Notes: generated by a model from the sequence alone, not told the origin. A stretch of DNA of 20,515 nt from Candidatus Gastranaerophilales bacterium (GCA_028277195.1 JANQGS010000211.1:1-20515), one strand, 5' to 3'. Numbered from the stretch's first letter, positions 1 through 7,882 are shown. Numbers and translations: made by a program.

Positions 1-1121
1 AGGTTTTCCTCATGGGGTATTGCATATTTTTTAAGCTCGTCATGCTCCGGGGATGAATACAGCCTTGATGCGCCCTGTTCCGGTTTTGGCAGGCATTCCC
101 GCTTATATACAAACGGGTCAATCAGGCCTATAATATGGTCAATCCTTACGCCGCCCGGGTTTTCCTCAAACATCTTCTCAAACCTTGCTTTAAGGACTTG
201 CCCGCCCCCGGCGGGAGTCCCGTCGGGGTTGAATAATTTATCCGGGTCGATTACCGGGAACCCCCATGCCTGGCCGTCTTCTGAGAACACGTCCGGCGGG
301 CAGCCCAGAAAATAACCCGGCAGGAAATGACACCTGTTTGCCCAGTAATCCCGGTCTGAGAATGCTACCTGGCAGTCTGCTATGGTTTTTATCCTGTTTT
401 TTTTCAGGAAATTAGAGGTATGTTGTTTTTGTTTATATGAAATGTACTGTACAAATTGATAAAATTCTATTTCTTTTGCAAAAGCCTGTTTTACAAGGGA
501 AAAATCACTGCAGCCGTTTTTATCGTTTTCATCATTCCATACAGGCCAGTAGTCATTTCCGTGCTTGATTGACAGCGCCTCGTATATAGCGTCTTTTTCC
601 AGCCAGATAGCATTATCTTCAACGAATTTTTTAAAGTCGTTATCGGGCTGCCAGTTTTTAAAAGCCTCCCTCAAGGCCGTGTTATGCGCGTTATAAACGT
701 ATTCATAGGCTGTGTGATGGTTTTCCGCCGGGTTTTCATCCACTATTTTATTAAAAGTTTCCGTGGAGAGTATTTTATCGAATTCATCGGTGGTTAGCCG
801 GTACAGGTCAATGAAAAGAGGGTTATTTGAAAACATTGTGCCTATATATGGTGAGGCGTCAATGGGTTTTGTCTTGCCGTCAGGCCCTAGCTGTATGGTA
901 TTAAAGCCCATATTGTCGATAAATTTTATAAAATCCCTTGCCCCCTCCGAGTTATAAGTCCCAAACCCGATATCCTGCGTTTTTTTCGAGGGGAAACTCG
1001 CCCCGTGTATAATCATGGCAAGGTTTTTCTTATTCAGGGCTTTTAACGCGGTTTCTATTGTTTTTTTGAATTCTTTTTTTTGCTCATCGGTCTTTTTCTT
1101 GCAGTGACAGGTTTTGCTCAT
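1..1121 (-). CDS. malQ: 4-alpha-glucanotransferase (amylomaltase, GH77), C-terminus beyond window
   Basis: The gene reads off the left edge, so the last part of the protein is missing; 373 residues are visible of a family usually around 500 or more. GH77 enzymes transfer alpha-1,4-glucan segments between maltodextrins or glycogen in the cytoplasm. Family landmarks are an N-terminal SFPS...GFG segment, LGPDG...SPY followed by NNPLFIDL, and the nucleophile motif RIDH near residue 328 (Asp328, bases 138-140). The acid/base Glu would lie outside the window. The start at 1121 is chosen because GAGGA lies 11 nt upstream; an in-frame ATG at 1139 would add six residues but has no ribosome site. An exact TATAAT lies at 1138-1143. 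The gene follows the PurD-like gene by 39 nt on the same strand. An odd Cys-rich start (CHC) precedes the catalytic domain. Confidence 0.88.
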   Translation of the reverse strand, partial: MSKTCHCKKKTDEQKKEFKKTIETALKALNKKNLAMIIHGASFPSKKTQDIGFGTYNSEGARDFIKFIDNMGFNTIQLGPDGKTKPIDASPYIGTMFSNNPLFIDLYRLTTDEFDKILSTETFNKIVDENPAENHHTAYEYVYNAHNTALREAFKNWQPDNDFKKFVEDNAIWLEKDAIYEALSIKHGNDYWPVWNDENDKNGCSDFSLVKQAFAKEIEFYQFVQYISYKQKQHTSNFLKKNRIKTIADCQVAFSDRDYWANRCHFLPGYFLGCPPDVFSEDGQAWGFPVIDPDKLFNPDGTPAGGGQVLKARFEKMFEENPGGVRIDHIIGLIDPFVYKRECLPKPEQGASRLYSSPEHDELKKYAIPHEEN

Positions 1122-1160
1122 TTTTTTAATTGTCCTCATTATAAAATCCGGTTTTAAATA

Positions 1161-2432
1161 CTATAAATCGCTCAGCACCCTGGGTTTTGCAATATCTTTC
1201 CTGTACCTCATGCCCCGGAAATGAACCGGTTCAATTGCCTCATAAACAAGCTCATGCGCCCTGCTCAGAGTGGAAGCGGCGGATACCACGCTTAAGACCA
1301 TGCCTGCCGAGGTTATTGTTTCAGCGTAATTGTTTTTTTCCGTAAAAGCCTGGAATACCAGGGTATTATCATCATCAACATGCTCGAGCCCCTCTATAAC
1401 AGCCCCCTTTTTATACTCGCCCGGATATCCTTCTGATACAAGGTTTACGCATACCGAATGGTCATCTCCGGTGTTAAGGAACTCGTAATTATCACCAAGC
1501 GCGCCTATTGAAGCCGAGAGCAACACCTCAAAAAAATCTTCCTCAACCAGGGGAAGGGCTGTCTGGGTTTCAGGGTCCCCGAAATTAATGTCAATACCCG
1601 TAATCAACGGGTTTTTCTTCTCGTCAATAACTATATCCGCGTTTAATACCCCGGCAAATCCCATTTTTTCGGTGTTTAAGGCATCAATTAGCGGGAAGAA
1701 TATTTTCCGCGCTATTTTTGCCTCAAGTTCCCCGTCTACGAGCGGGACTGGCGAGTATGCCCCCATTCCCCGTGTATTGGGTCCGGAATTGCCGTTGCCC
1801 AGCCTTTTATAAACACTGGAAACAGGCATGGGCACAGCATCATACCCGTCGGTTATCACCTGGTAGGAAATAAACTTTCCCGGTATGAAATTTTCCATCA
1901 CAACAGGTTTGTAAAGGTTTTTAAGGCAGTATGCAATGACGTTTTTTGCCTCATTAAACGATTCACAGATTATTGTTCCCAGGGCGGGCACTCTTGAGTC
2001 AAATTTAACCGCCTGGGGGTATTGCGCGTTCCTTGCGTAGTTCAGGGCCGGTGTTTCCTTGTCAAAAAGGCCAAAAGCAGGCGTGGGTATTTTATGCTTA
2101 TGCAGGAATTTTTTTGCAAAACCCTTTTGCAGCCTAATTTTGCAGCACTCCTTACCAGGCCCGAATACGTTAAACCCTTCCTCCCTGAGTTTATTTCCCA
2201 GTCCTGCAGATGCCGTGGTAATAGAGTCAATTATTGTAAGCTCTATGTTATTTTCCTTTACAAAATTAAACAATTCATCGAGGTTATTTTCCCTGATGTC
2301 CACAACAGTTGCCAGCTTTGGCATAACAGCGTTATTAAAAGTACAGAAAACCTCGCTGACCCGCTCGCTCTGAACCAGCTTCCATACAATAGAGTGCGCC
2401 CTGGCGCCGGAACTTATCACAAAAACTTTCAT
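1161..2432 (-). CDS. purD: Divergent phosphoribosylamine-glycine ligase (PurD) homologue, probably altered or inactive
   Basis: The 423-aa protein aligns over the full length of PurD/GARS, the ATP-grasp enzyme that joins phosphoribosylamine and glycine in purine synthesis. Conserved parts are MKVFVISSG at the N-terminus, VFGP near residue 90, GPNTRGMGAYSP at 217-228 and FGDPETQ at 284-290. Key positions differ from family consensus: GGREHA reads GARAHS, the GPE-PL segment reads DSITTAS, the ATP loop KADGLAAGKGV reads KFDSRVPALGT (Lys143 kept, AGKG lost), and the ELNxRFGDPE metal-binding segment reads GIDINFGDPE. The reading frame is intact. The start at 2432 matches the family N-terminus; the frame stays open 73 codons further upstream, but that part overlaps the divergent TPR gene. 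A TAAAAT hexamer ends 7 nt before the ATG. Homology is certain; activity is doubtful. Confidence 0.85.
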   Translation of the reverse strand: MKVFVISSGARAHSIVWKLVQSERVSEVFCTFNNAVMPKLATVVDIRENNLDELFNFVKENNIELTIIDSITTASAGLGNKLREEGFNVFGPGKECCKIRLQKGFAKKFLHKHKIPTPAFGLFDKETPALNYARNAQYPQAVKFDSRVPALGTIICESFNEAKNVIAYCLKNLYKPVVMENFIPGKFISYQVITDGYDAVPMPVSSVYKRLGNGNSGPNTRGMGAYSPVPLVDGELEAKIARKIFFPLIDALNTEKMGFAGVLNADIVIDEKKNPLITGIDINFGDPETQTALPLVEEDFFEVLLSASIGALGDNYEFLNTGDDHSVCVNLVSEGYPGEYKKGAVIEGLEHVDDDNTLVFQAFTEKNNYAETITSAGMVLSVVSAASTLSRAHELVYEAIEPVHFRGMRYRKDIAKPRVLSDL

Positions 2433-2439
2433 AATATAA

Positions 2440-2445
2440 ATTTTA
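2440..2445 (-). promoter_or_regulatory. Putative -10 box of the PurD-like gene
   Basis: TAAAAT on the minus strand ends 7 nt before the ATG at 2432. No Shine-Dalgarno sequence fits between, so a leaderless transcript is predicted. It lies in the 63-nt AT-rich divergent region shared with the TPR gene. Confidence 0.4.
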
Positions 2446-2483
2446 TAATAAATTAAGATATTTATAAACTTGGCATTAAAATA

Positions 2484-2489
2484 TATAAT
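2484..2489 (+). promoter_or_regulatory. Putative -10 box of the TPR gene (leaderless)
   Basis: An exact TATAAT lies exactly 6 nt before the ATG at 2496, which would place the transcription start on or next to the start codon. There is no recognisable Shine-Dalgarno sequence and no good -35 hexamer at the expected distance. Confidence 0.5.
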
Positions 2490-2495
2490 TAAGCC

Positions 2496-4226
2496 ATGAA
2501 AAAATTTAAAAAAGTCCCCATAGTTATAATTTTCGCCTGCCTGGCGGTTTCCTCGGCTGCGTTCGCTTCTGTGGAGCTTTTTAAAAACCTGCGTGGCCCA
2601 AAAAAGGAAGATAACATAAAAACCGTAAGAAATTACATGGAAAATGAGCAATACACCGATGCCATGCTCGAGTTAAACAAATTGCTCTCGTCAAACCCCG
2701 ATGACCCGCGGGTATACGTTCTTGCAGCGGAATTATTAAGAAAAACGGGCCAGCTCGACGAAGCGGAAAAAATGGCCAGGGACGCGCATAAACTTGATTA
2801 TAAAAACAGCCGGGCCTATACGGAATTAGGCTATATTTACCTGGAGAAGGGGCTTACAGCCGAAAAAAAACGGGAAAACCTGGTAAAAGCCTTTGACCAT
2901 TTTTTCATGGCAGCCCAGTATGACCCGGCAAATCCCATGCCCCACATAGCGCTGGCTGAAGCATACCATATAAATATGCAAAAAAGCAGGTCAAAGGACG
3001 AAATCCTTAAAGCCCGGGAATTAAGCCATGGCAATGCTGACGCGTACTATAAAATAGGTCGGTATTACCGGAAAATAAACGAGCCTGACAAAGCGCAAAA
3101 ATACATCCGCAAATCAGTTGAAGCGGGACGGGACTCGTTTTTCAGGACACACTATATTTTAGGCGCTATACTTGAGCAAAAAGGCAAAATAAAAGAAGCC
3201 CAGCAGCAATACCTCACTGCCCTGAAACTTAAGCCTGACATGACGGAGGCCCAGGAGCGGCTTGACGCGCTTATAAGGGTTTCATACAGGGAAAACCGCT
3301 CGGAAAAAAACGCCCCGAAAGACGTATATGAAGAGGTTGGCGAGGACCTGCGCCATTTAATGAAAGCGGACTATTACCTCATGCTCGACCAGTTTACCCA
3401 GGCGCGCGATATCTATGCGGCACTCCTTGAAAAAAATCCCGGGAACCCCGGGGCAATTGCCGGGCTCGCAGAACTCTACTACCTTAAGTGGAAAGGGGGT
3501 TATATAACTTCAAAAAACTTTACATCTGACGCGATTTTTATAATAAAAGCCGAAACAAATGAAAAAAACCAAATAGCCCTGCTCAAATTCCGGATGATAA
3601 ATGAGCAAAAAATACCCGAAGAGGTAAGAGAGAAACTGATTAACCTCTCAATTACCGAGTCCTTTGAGTTTTATGACCTTTTAAATGAATTAAGGGCCGA
3701 ATTCCTCCTGGGTAACTATGAGGAATGCCACGGCAAACTCCTCAGGCTGTTGGAGATGAAGCTGTCCAATTACGAGAAATTCAAGGTCTTAAAGCACTTA
3801 ACCTATGACAATAACTATTATGAAGCGCTTTTTATGCTAAAAGAACTCGAAAAAACCTATTATCACAATGAAGAAATAGAGCCTGTCGAAAAAAGAATCA
3901 TGGCAAAACATTACACTGCCGGGGAAAAAATTGAAGAGGCCCTGCTGCTCTATAAAAAAAAGGAGTACGGCGCTACAATACCTTATTATAAGGAAATAAT
4001 AAACTACTTCCCGACATATAAGCCTGCTTACCTGCACTATGCAAGGGCCATGGACAAACTGGAGGACTACGGGCGGGCTTATGATATGATAAACACTTAT
4101 TACAGGCTATATAACCTCTATCCTGACAAAGAACCTGAAATAAGCGAACGGGAAATAAAGGAGATGATTCAGGATTTGTATGAAAAGATGAAGGAGCAGG
4201 CAGAGCAGGCGGGAGAGGAAGGGTAA
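2496..4226 (+). CDS. Exported tetratricopeptide-repeat protein
   Basis: The protein has 576 residues. It begins with a basic n-region and a hydrophobic segment ending AAFA-S near residue 24, a likely signal peptidase I site, so it should be periplasmic or surface-located. After it come TPR helical hairpins, clearest at about residues 43-115 (QYTDAMLELNKLL; GQLDEAEKMARDAHKLD), 180-255 (NEPDKAQKYIRKSV; GKIKEAQQQYLTALKLKPD) and 285-325, with another group near 480-545. The middle (about 330-480) is helical and less regular. The tail is acidic and rich in Glu and Gln. TPRs bind other proteins; no catalytic domain is visible. The stop codon directly adjoins the ATG of the sensor kinase, so the two are co-transcribed and probably linked in function. 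The binding partner cannot be told from sequence. Confidence 0.85.
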   Translation: MKKFKKVPIVIIFACLAVSSAAFASVELFKNLRGPKKEDNIKTVRNYMENEQYTDAMLELNKLLSSNPDDPRVYVLAAELLRKTGQLDEAEKMARDAHKLDYKNSRAYTELGYIYLEKGLTAEKKRENLVKAFDHFFMAAQYDPANPMPHIALAEAYHINMQKSRSKDEILKARELSHGNADAYYKIGRYYRKINEPDKAQKYIRKSVEAGRDSFFRTHYILGAILEQKGKIKEAQQQYLTALKLKPDMTEAQERLDALIRVSYRENRSEKNAPKDVYEEVGEDLRHLMKADYYLMLDQFTQARDIYAALLEKNPGNPGAIAGLAELYYLKWKGGYITSKNFTSDAIFIIKAETNEKNQIALLKFRMINEQKIPEEVREKLINLSITESFEFYDLLNELRAEFLLGNYEECHGKLLRLLEMKLSNYEKFKVLKHLTYDNNYYEALFMLKELEKTYYHNEEIEPVEKRIMAKHYTAGEKIEEALLLYKKKEYGATIPYYKEIINYFPTYKPAYLHYARAMDKLEDYGRAYDMINTYYRLYNLYPDKEPEISEREIKEMIQDLYEKMKEQAEQAGEEG

Positions 4227-5996
4227 ATGCACAGAAGAAGGCTGATATGGCAGTTATTTTCGTCATATTTAGTAATTATTCTTATATCCCTGCTTTTTAT
4301 TACCTGGTATGCAACGGATTCGTTTAAGCGTTTTTACCAGGAGCAAACCATCCGGAACCTGAAAACAAGGGCTTATCTGGTGAAAAACCAGGTATTGCCT
4401 TATTTTTCGCCCGGACTTACCGGAAAAATTGATGCCATATGCAAAAAAAATACCGGCAATATCCTGACGAGAATAACGGTAATATTGCCTTCCGGGGTAG
4501 TCATAGGTGATTCCGGGGAAGATATTGCCCTGATGAATAACCACAGTGACCGCCCGGAAGTTATACGGGCATTGCAGGGCAGCGTAGGCAGTTCAAACAG
4601 GTTCAGCAACACGTTGCGGGAGGAAATGGTTTACGTTGCCGTACCCGTGGTAATTGACGGGAAAATAGCCGGGGTTATCAGAACGGCCATGTCACTTGTT
4701 TTACTGGAAAATTCATTAAGGGACGTGTATTTAAAAATTATCCTGGCGGGGTTATTTATAGCGTCTATTGCCGCTTTAATGAGCTATAAGGTTTCCAGGG
4801 GAATAAGTTCTCCCCTGGAGCAGCTTGAAAACAACGCAAAGCGTTTTGCTGAAGGGGATTTTAAGGTCAGGCTGCCCGCTTTCAGGACAAAAGAAATTGA
4901 AAACCTGGCCGGGACAATGAATATAATGGCAAACCAGCTTGATGAGCGGATAAAGGAAATAACACGCCAGAATAAGGAGCATAAAGTTGTGCTCTCGAGC
5001 ATGAAAGAGGGCATTATAGCCGTTGATAACGATGCCAGGGTAATCAAGCTGAATAAAAGCGCTGCTGAAATGTTCAATATTAGGCGCAGGGAGTTTTATG
5101 GCCGGGAAATAAAAGAGCTTGTCCAAAACCCGGATTTTCACCATTTTATTGAGGAGGCATTAATAAACAATAAAACGTTAGAGGATACTATTGTGCTGCA
5201 AAATAACCGGGAACAGTTTATACAAATATACAGCACGCCCATTTACACCGAAGAAAACGACAGGATAGGCACTTTAATAGTTTTAAATGACATGACCCGC
5301 ATTAAAAAGCTGGAAAACATAAGGCGTGATTTTGTGGCAAATGTTTCCCATGAGCTAAGAACGCCCATTACCTCGATAAAGGGGTTTGTGGAGACCCTTC
5401 TCGACGGGGGGATGGACGACACGAAAGAAATAAAGTCTTTCCTGAAAATTATAAAAAAACATGCCAACCGCTTAAACGCCATTATTGAGGATTTATTGAG
5501 TATTTCAAGGCTGGAGCAGGGGTCAGACAGGACCAGCATTATACTCGAGAGGACTTTGCTGAAAAATATACTAAAATCCGCTGTACAGGCAAGCGAAATA
5601 AAAGCAAGGGCGAAAAATATCGCTATTAATATTACCTGTCCTGATGATACAGAAATAAGGGCCAGCTCTTCCCTTATGGAGCAGGCGATAATAAATTTAA
5701 TAGACAATGCCATAAATTACAGTGATGAAGGCAGTGCTGTGGATGTTGAAGGGGAAGGGGGCCCGGATGAAATTGTAATTAAGGTACGTGACAGGGGTTG
5801 CGGGATTTTTCCAGAGCATTTATCCCGGATATTTGAGCGGTTCTATCGTGTGGATAAGGCAAGGAGCAGGAAGCTGGGGGGAACAGGGCTGGGGCTTGCG
5901 ATAGTAAAGCATATCGCGCAGACGCATGGCGGGCAGGTCAGCGTAGAGAGCAATCCCGGCGAGGGAAGCTGTTTTATTATCCGGTTGCCCAAATAG
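4227..5996 (+). CDS. PhoR-like membrane sensor histidine kinase (HAMP-PAS-HisKA-HATPase)
   Basis: The protein has 589 residues. Two membrane segments (about 9-27 and 171-188) enclose an extracytoplasmic sensor region of roughly 140 residues. HAMP follows (about 189-242), then a PAS domain (about 248-355), HisKA with phospho-acceptor His375 in VSHELRTPITS, and a HATPase_c domain with N-box NLIDNAINYS, G1 DRGCGI, F-box FERFYRVD and G2 GGTGLGLAIV. This order matches PhoR/WalK-type kinases that sense an envelope signal and phosphorylate an OmpR-type regulator. No response regulator is in the window, so the partner is encoded elsewhere. The ATG directly follows the TPR stop codon, with the ribosome site AGGAAGG inside the end of that gene. 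The 3' end is one nt from the convergent zinc-ribbon gene. The phosphate link suggested by the PhoR likeness is only inferred. Confidence 0.92.
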   Translation: MHRRRLIWQLFSSYLVIILISLLFITWYATDSFKRFYQEQTIRNLKTRAYLVKNQVLPYFSPGLTGKIDAICKKNTGNILTRITVILPSGVVIGDSGEDIALMNNHSDRPEVIRALQGSVGSSNRFSNTLREEMVYVAVPVVIDGKIAGVIRTAMSLVLLENSLRDVYLKIILAGLFIASIAALMSYKVSRGISSPLEQLENNAKRFAEGDFKVRLPAFRTKEIENLAGTMNIMANQLDERIKEITRQNKEHKVVLSSMKEGIIAVDNDARVIKLNKSAAEMFNIRRREFYGREIKELVQNPDFHHFIEEALINNKTLEDTIVLQNNREQFIQIYSTPIYTEENDRIGTLIVLNDMTRIKKLENIRRDFVANVSHELRTPITSIKGFVETLLDGGMDDTKEIKSFLKIIKKHANRLNAIIEDLLSISRLEQGSDRTSIILERTLLKNILKSAVQASEIKARAKNIAINITCPDDTEIRASSSLMEQAIINLIDNAINYSDEGSAVDVEGEGGPDEIVIKVRDRGCGIFPEHLSRIFERFYRVDKARSRKLGGTGLGLAIVKHIAQTHGGQVSVESNPGEGSCFIIRLPK

Positions 5997-5997
5997 G

Positions 5998-6351
5998 CTA
6001 TTCCCTTTCCTCCCCGGGCAGGTACTTCATCCAGTCCGCACCGAGCCCGCTGAAAAACTTATGCGCCTCAATCACGTCCTCGTAAGTAATCGGGTCAGAG
6101 GGCATGTCCTTTGCCCGGAGGAATTCATCATCTTCTGAGCTGAATTTAAGGCTGTTTTTATATTCGTTTTTATCAACTCCCAGAATTGCCAGCCCGAGGT
6201 TTTTCCCGCAGTGTAAGCAGGATATCCTTACCACAACGTTATTTTCTTCCATTCTGACGGGCTGTATTGCATCCCCGCTAAAAAAATTGTCACACCGGGC
6301 ACATTTTAATTTCTCAAAAAATTTTTTTATCAGCTCAAAATTTCTTTCCAT
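5998..6351 (-). CDS. Small zinc-ribbon protein of unknown function
   Basis: The protein has 117 residues. A CxxC pair at Cys17/Cys20 and a second at Cys45/Cys48, 24 residues apart, form a probable zinc ribbon. Phe- and Lys-rich sequence comes before it. An acidic second half contains ITYEDVIEAHKFFSGLGADWMKYLP, likely a conserved helical domain. I recognise this C-terminal pattern only vaguely, from uncharacterised proteins of Melainabacteria-like genomes. It lies 62 nt downstream of rplO on the same strand, and AATAAT sits 6 nt before its ATG, so it may be read both from rplO and on its own. No Shine-Dalgarno sequence is visible. The spread-out cysteines and clean frame support a real gene. 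A DNA, RNA or ribosome-associated role is possible but unsupported. Confidence 0.75.
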   Translation of the reverse strand: MERNFELIKKFFEKLKCARCDNFFSGDAIQPVRMEENNVVVRISCLHCGKNLGLAILGVDKNEYKNSLKFSSEDDEFLRAKDMPSDPITYEDVIEAHKFFSGLGADWMKYLPGEERE

Positions 6352-6413
6352 AATAAAATTATTTCACTTATCAGGAAATTTAACAAAGTTAACTGAATTG
6401 CCGATAAATTCCT

Positions 6414-6869
6414 TTATACCAGCTCTGCCATTCCGCCGGCTGCCCCGATTTTTTCCCTGGCTGATTTGGTAAAATGCCTTGCTTTTACGGTCACTTTTCT
6501 CTTGATTTCACCGTTGCCAAGAACTCTTAACTCCTGATACTTCTGCGAAAACAGGCCTTTTTCCTTTAACATTCCTATATCAATAGTATCCTCATCCATT
6601 TTTTCTATGTCAGAGACATTGAGCTCAGCATAGATAATGGGATTAATCTGTTTGAACCCTTTTAACTTAGGGAGTTTCCTGTAAGCCGGCATTTGTCCGC
6701 CTTCAAAGCCTGGTTTCCTGCTGTTGCCGGAGCGCTGGCCTTCGCCCCTGTGACCTCTTGTTGAGGTTTTTCCCCAGCCTGAACTCATTCCGCGGCCAAC
6801 CCGCCTGGTCTTTCTGACAGCACCGTCTGCCGGGCGTAAATCATCAATCTTTATTTCTTTATTTGCCAT
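6414..6869 (-). CDS. rplO: Large ribosomal subunit protein L15
   Basis: The 151-aa product is L15, a late-assembly protein of the 50S subunit that contacts 23S rRNA. Typical features are the basic, Gly-rich N-terminal extension (RRVGRGMSSGWGKTSTRGHRG), the block PGFEGGQMPAYRKLPK and the C-terminal GAAGGMAELV. The start at 6869 gives the usual MANKEIK-type beginning and has AGGTG about 7 nt upstream; a GTG at 6878 overlapping that ribosome site is less likely. It follows rpsE by 12 nt and is clearly co-transcribed with it. In most bacteria rpmD (L30) lies between these two genes and secY follows rplO. Neither is here. Confidence 0.97.
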   Translation of the reverse strand: MANKEIKIDDLRPADGAVRKTRRVGRGMSSGWGKTSTRGHRGEGQRSGNSRKPGFEGGQMPAYRKLPKLKGFKQINPIIYAELNVSDIEKMDEDTIDIGMLKEKGLFSQKYQELRVLGNGEIKRKVTVKARHFTKSAREKIGAAGGMAELV

Positions 6870-6881
6870 ATTATTCACCTG

Positions 6882-7403
6882 TTAATTTAACATTTCCGTA
6901 AGGGTAAGCCCTCTTGCTTTTGCAACGTCATTAAAATACCTTAATTCCGAAAGTGCTGTGATGGTTGCTCTTGCAACGTTTAGCGGGGAGTCCGAGCCCA
7001 GTGACTTGCAGAGGATATCGCCGATACCGGCTAATTCCAGAACTGCCCTGGCTGAACCTCCTGCTATAACTCCTGTACCTTCAGCAGCGGGTCTTAAAAG
7101 AACTTTTCCGGCTCCTGCCTTTGCTGTGATTGGGTGAGGAATGGTTGTTTTAAATATAGGGACTTTTATAAGGTTTTTCCTGCCGTCAATTATCGCTTTT
7201 TGTATTGCGCCGATAACCTCGCTGGATTTGCCTATGCCCATTCCGACCATTCCGGAGCTGTTGCCTACCACTACTACAGCCCTAAAGCTGAGTTTTTTAC
7301 CGCCTTTTACTACTTTGGTAACCCTTCTTATCTGGAGTACTCTTTCTTTCCATTCAGAAGTCCTGGCTGATGAGGTTGTTTCCTCTCTTTTTTCTTCGTT
7401 CAC
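6882..7403 (-). CDS. rpsE: Small ribosomal subunit protein S5
   Basis: The 173-aa product is S5, a 30S protein that shapes the decoding region and contributes to translational accuracy. It shows the N-terminal double-stranded RNA-binding part (EWKERVLQIRRVTKVVKGGKK, about 17-37) and the C-terminal core with GTGVIAGGSARAVLELAGI and KSLGSDSPLNVARATI. Translation begins at a GTG (7403) with AGAGG about 8 nt upstream. A leader of roughly 33 nt is predicted from TATAAT at 7444-7449. rplR does not precede it; the next gene upstream is divergent, so rpsE leads its own unit. Confidence 0.97.
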   Translation of the reverse strand: MNEEKREETTSSARTSEWKERVLQIRRVTKVVKGGKKLSFRAVVVVGNSSGMVGMGIGKSSEVIGAIQKAIIDGRKNLIKVPIFKTTIPHPITAKAGAGKVLLRPAAEGTGVIAGGSARAVLELAGIGDILCKSLGSDSPLNVARATITALSELRYFNDVAKARGLTLTEMLN

Positions 7404-7443
7404 TTATTCAAACCTCTTTAGTTTCCTTGAATCTTGACCTGTA

Positions 7444-7449
7444 ATTATA
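7444..7449 (-). promoter_or_regulatory. Putative rpsE-rplO promoter -10 box
   Basis: An exact TATAAT lies on the minus strand, with a weak TTTTCT 17 nt upstream in the -35 position. It predicts a leader of about 33 nt that carries the AGAGG ribosome site, unlike the leaderless starts of several neighbours. Confidence 0.45.
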
Positions 7450-7571
7450 AAATAAACCAGAAATAAAGAAAATAATCAAGAATATTTTTAAGACAGAGAA
7501 TACTGCAAATAAATGATTACATCTGATGCAATCAGTATTATTATCTTTTTGCATTATTAACGGGATTTAAA

Positions 7572-7826
7572 ATGAAGATTAAAGACAAGAAAGAGAGTAA
7601 GGTTCAATATCTTAACGCCAAAGACCGCAACGAAATATCCAATTCCATAACTAAAAACTGGACAGACCAGGCAATGAGGTGCTACTTAACAGGTTGTAAC
7701 TGCGAAGAGTGCTCGGTTGCCAGCGGAAATTACTCATTTGTTTGCCAGATGCCTTCTGTTATAGAGATTTTACTCGAACAAATAGGTCCGCCTGAGCAAA
7801 ATAAAGTCAGGAAACTTCTTGCATAG
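7572..7826 (+). CDS. Small cysteine-rich protein of unknown function
   Basis: The protein has 84 residues. A Lys-rich start and a short helix come before a cysteine cluster with motif CYLTGCNCEEC and a further Cys about 14 residues later (FVCQMP), giving five Cys that could hold a metal or an Fe-S cluster. It ends with a helix (SVIEILLEQIG). I associate the pattern A--CY--GC-C--C...CQM--V-E from memory with small proteins abundant in Melainabacteria-type genomes, but cannot verify that. It is divergent from rpsE across 168 nt and lies 56 nt before the O-antigen ligase-type gene, which has its own -10-like box. No good Shine-Dalgarno sequence precedes the ATG. No function can be named. Confidence 0.7.
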   Translation: MKIKDKKESKVQYLNAKDRNEISNSITKNWTDQAMRCYLTGCNCEECSVASGNYSFVCQMPSVIEILLEQIGPPEQNKVRKLLA

Positions 7827-7870
7827 CTCTAATAGACAGGGAATTCATAATTTTTTCAATATTTTCCTGC

Positions 7871-7876
7871 TATTAT
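7871..7876 (+). promoter_or_regulatory. Putative -10 box of the O-antigen ligase-type gene (leaderless)
   Basis: TATTAT (five of six consensus bases) ends exactly 6 nt before the ATG at 7883. No Shine-Dalgarno sequence lies between them. Confidence 0.42.
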
Positions 7877-7882
7877 TAGTAA

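Noticed and set aside
763..957. Short plus-strand open frame inside malQ
   Set aside because: It is antisense to clear GH77 coding sequence and has no recognisable protein features.
2433..2651. Upstream extension of the PurD-like frame adding 73 residues
   Set aside because: It crosses the divergent TPR gene start, lacks family similarity, and the PurD N-terminus begins exactly at 2432.
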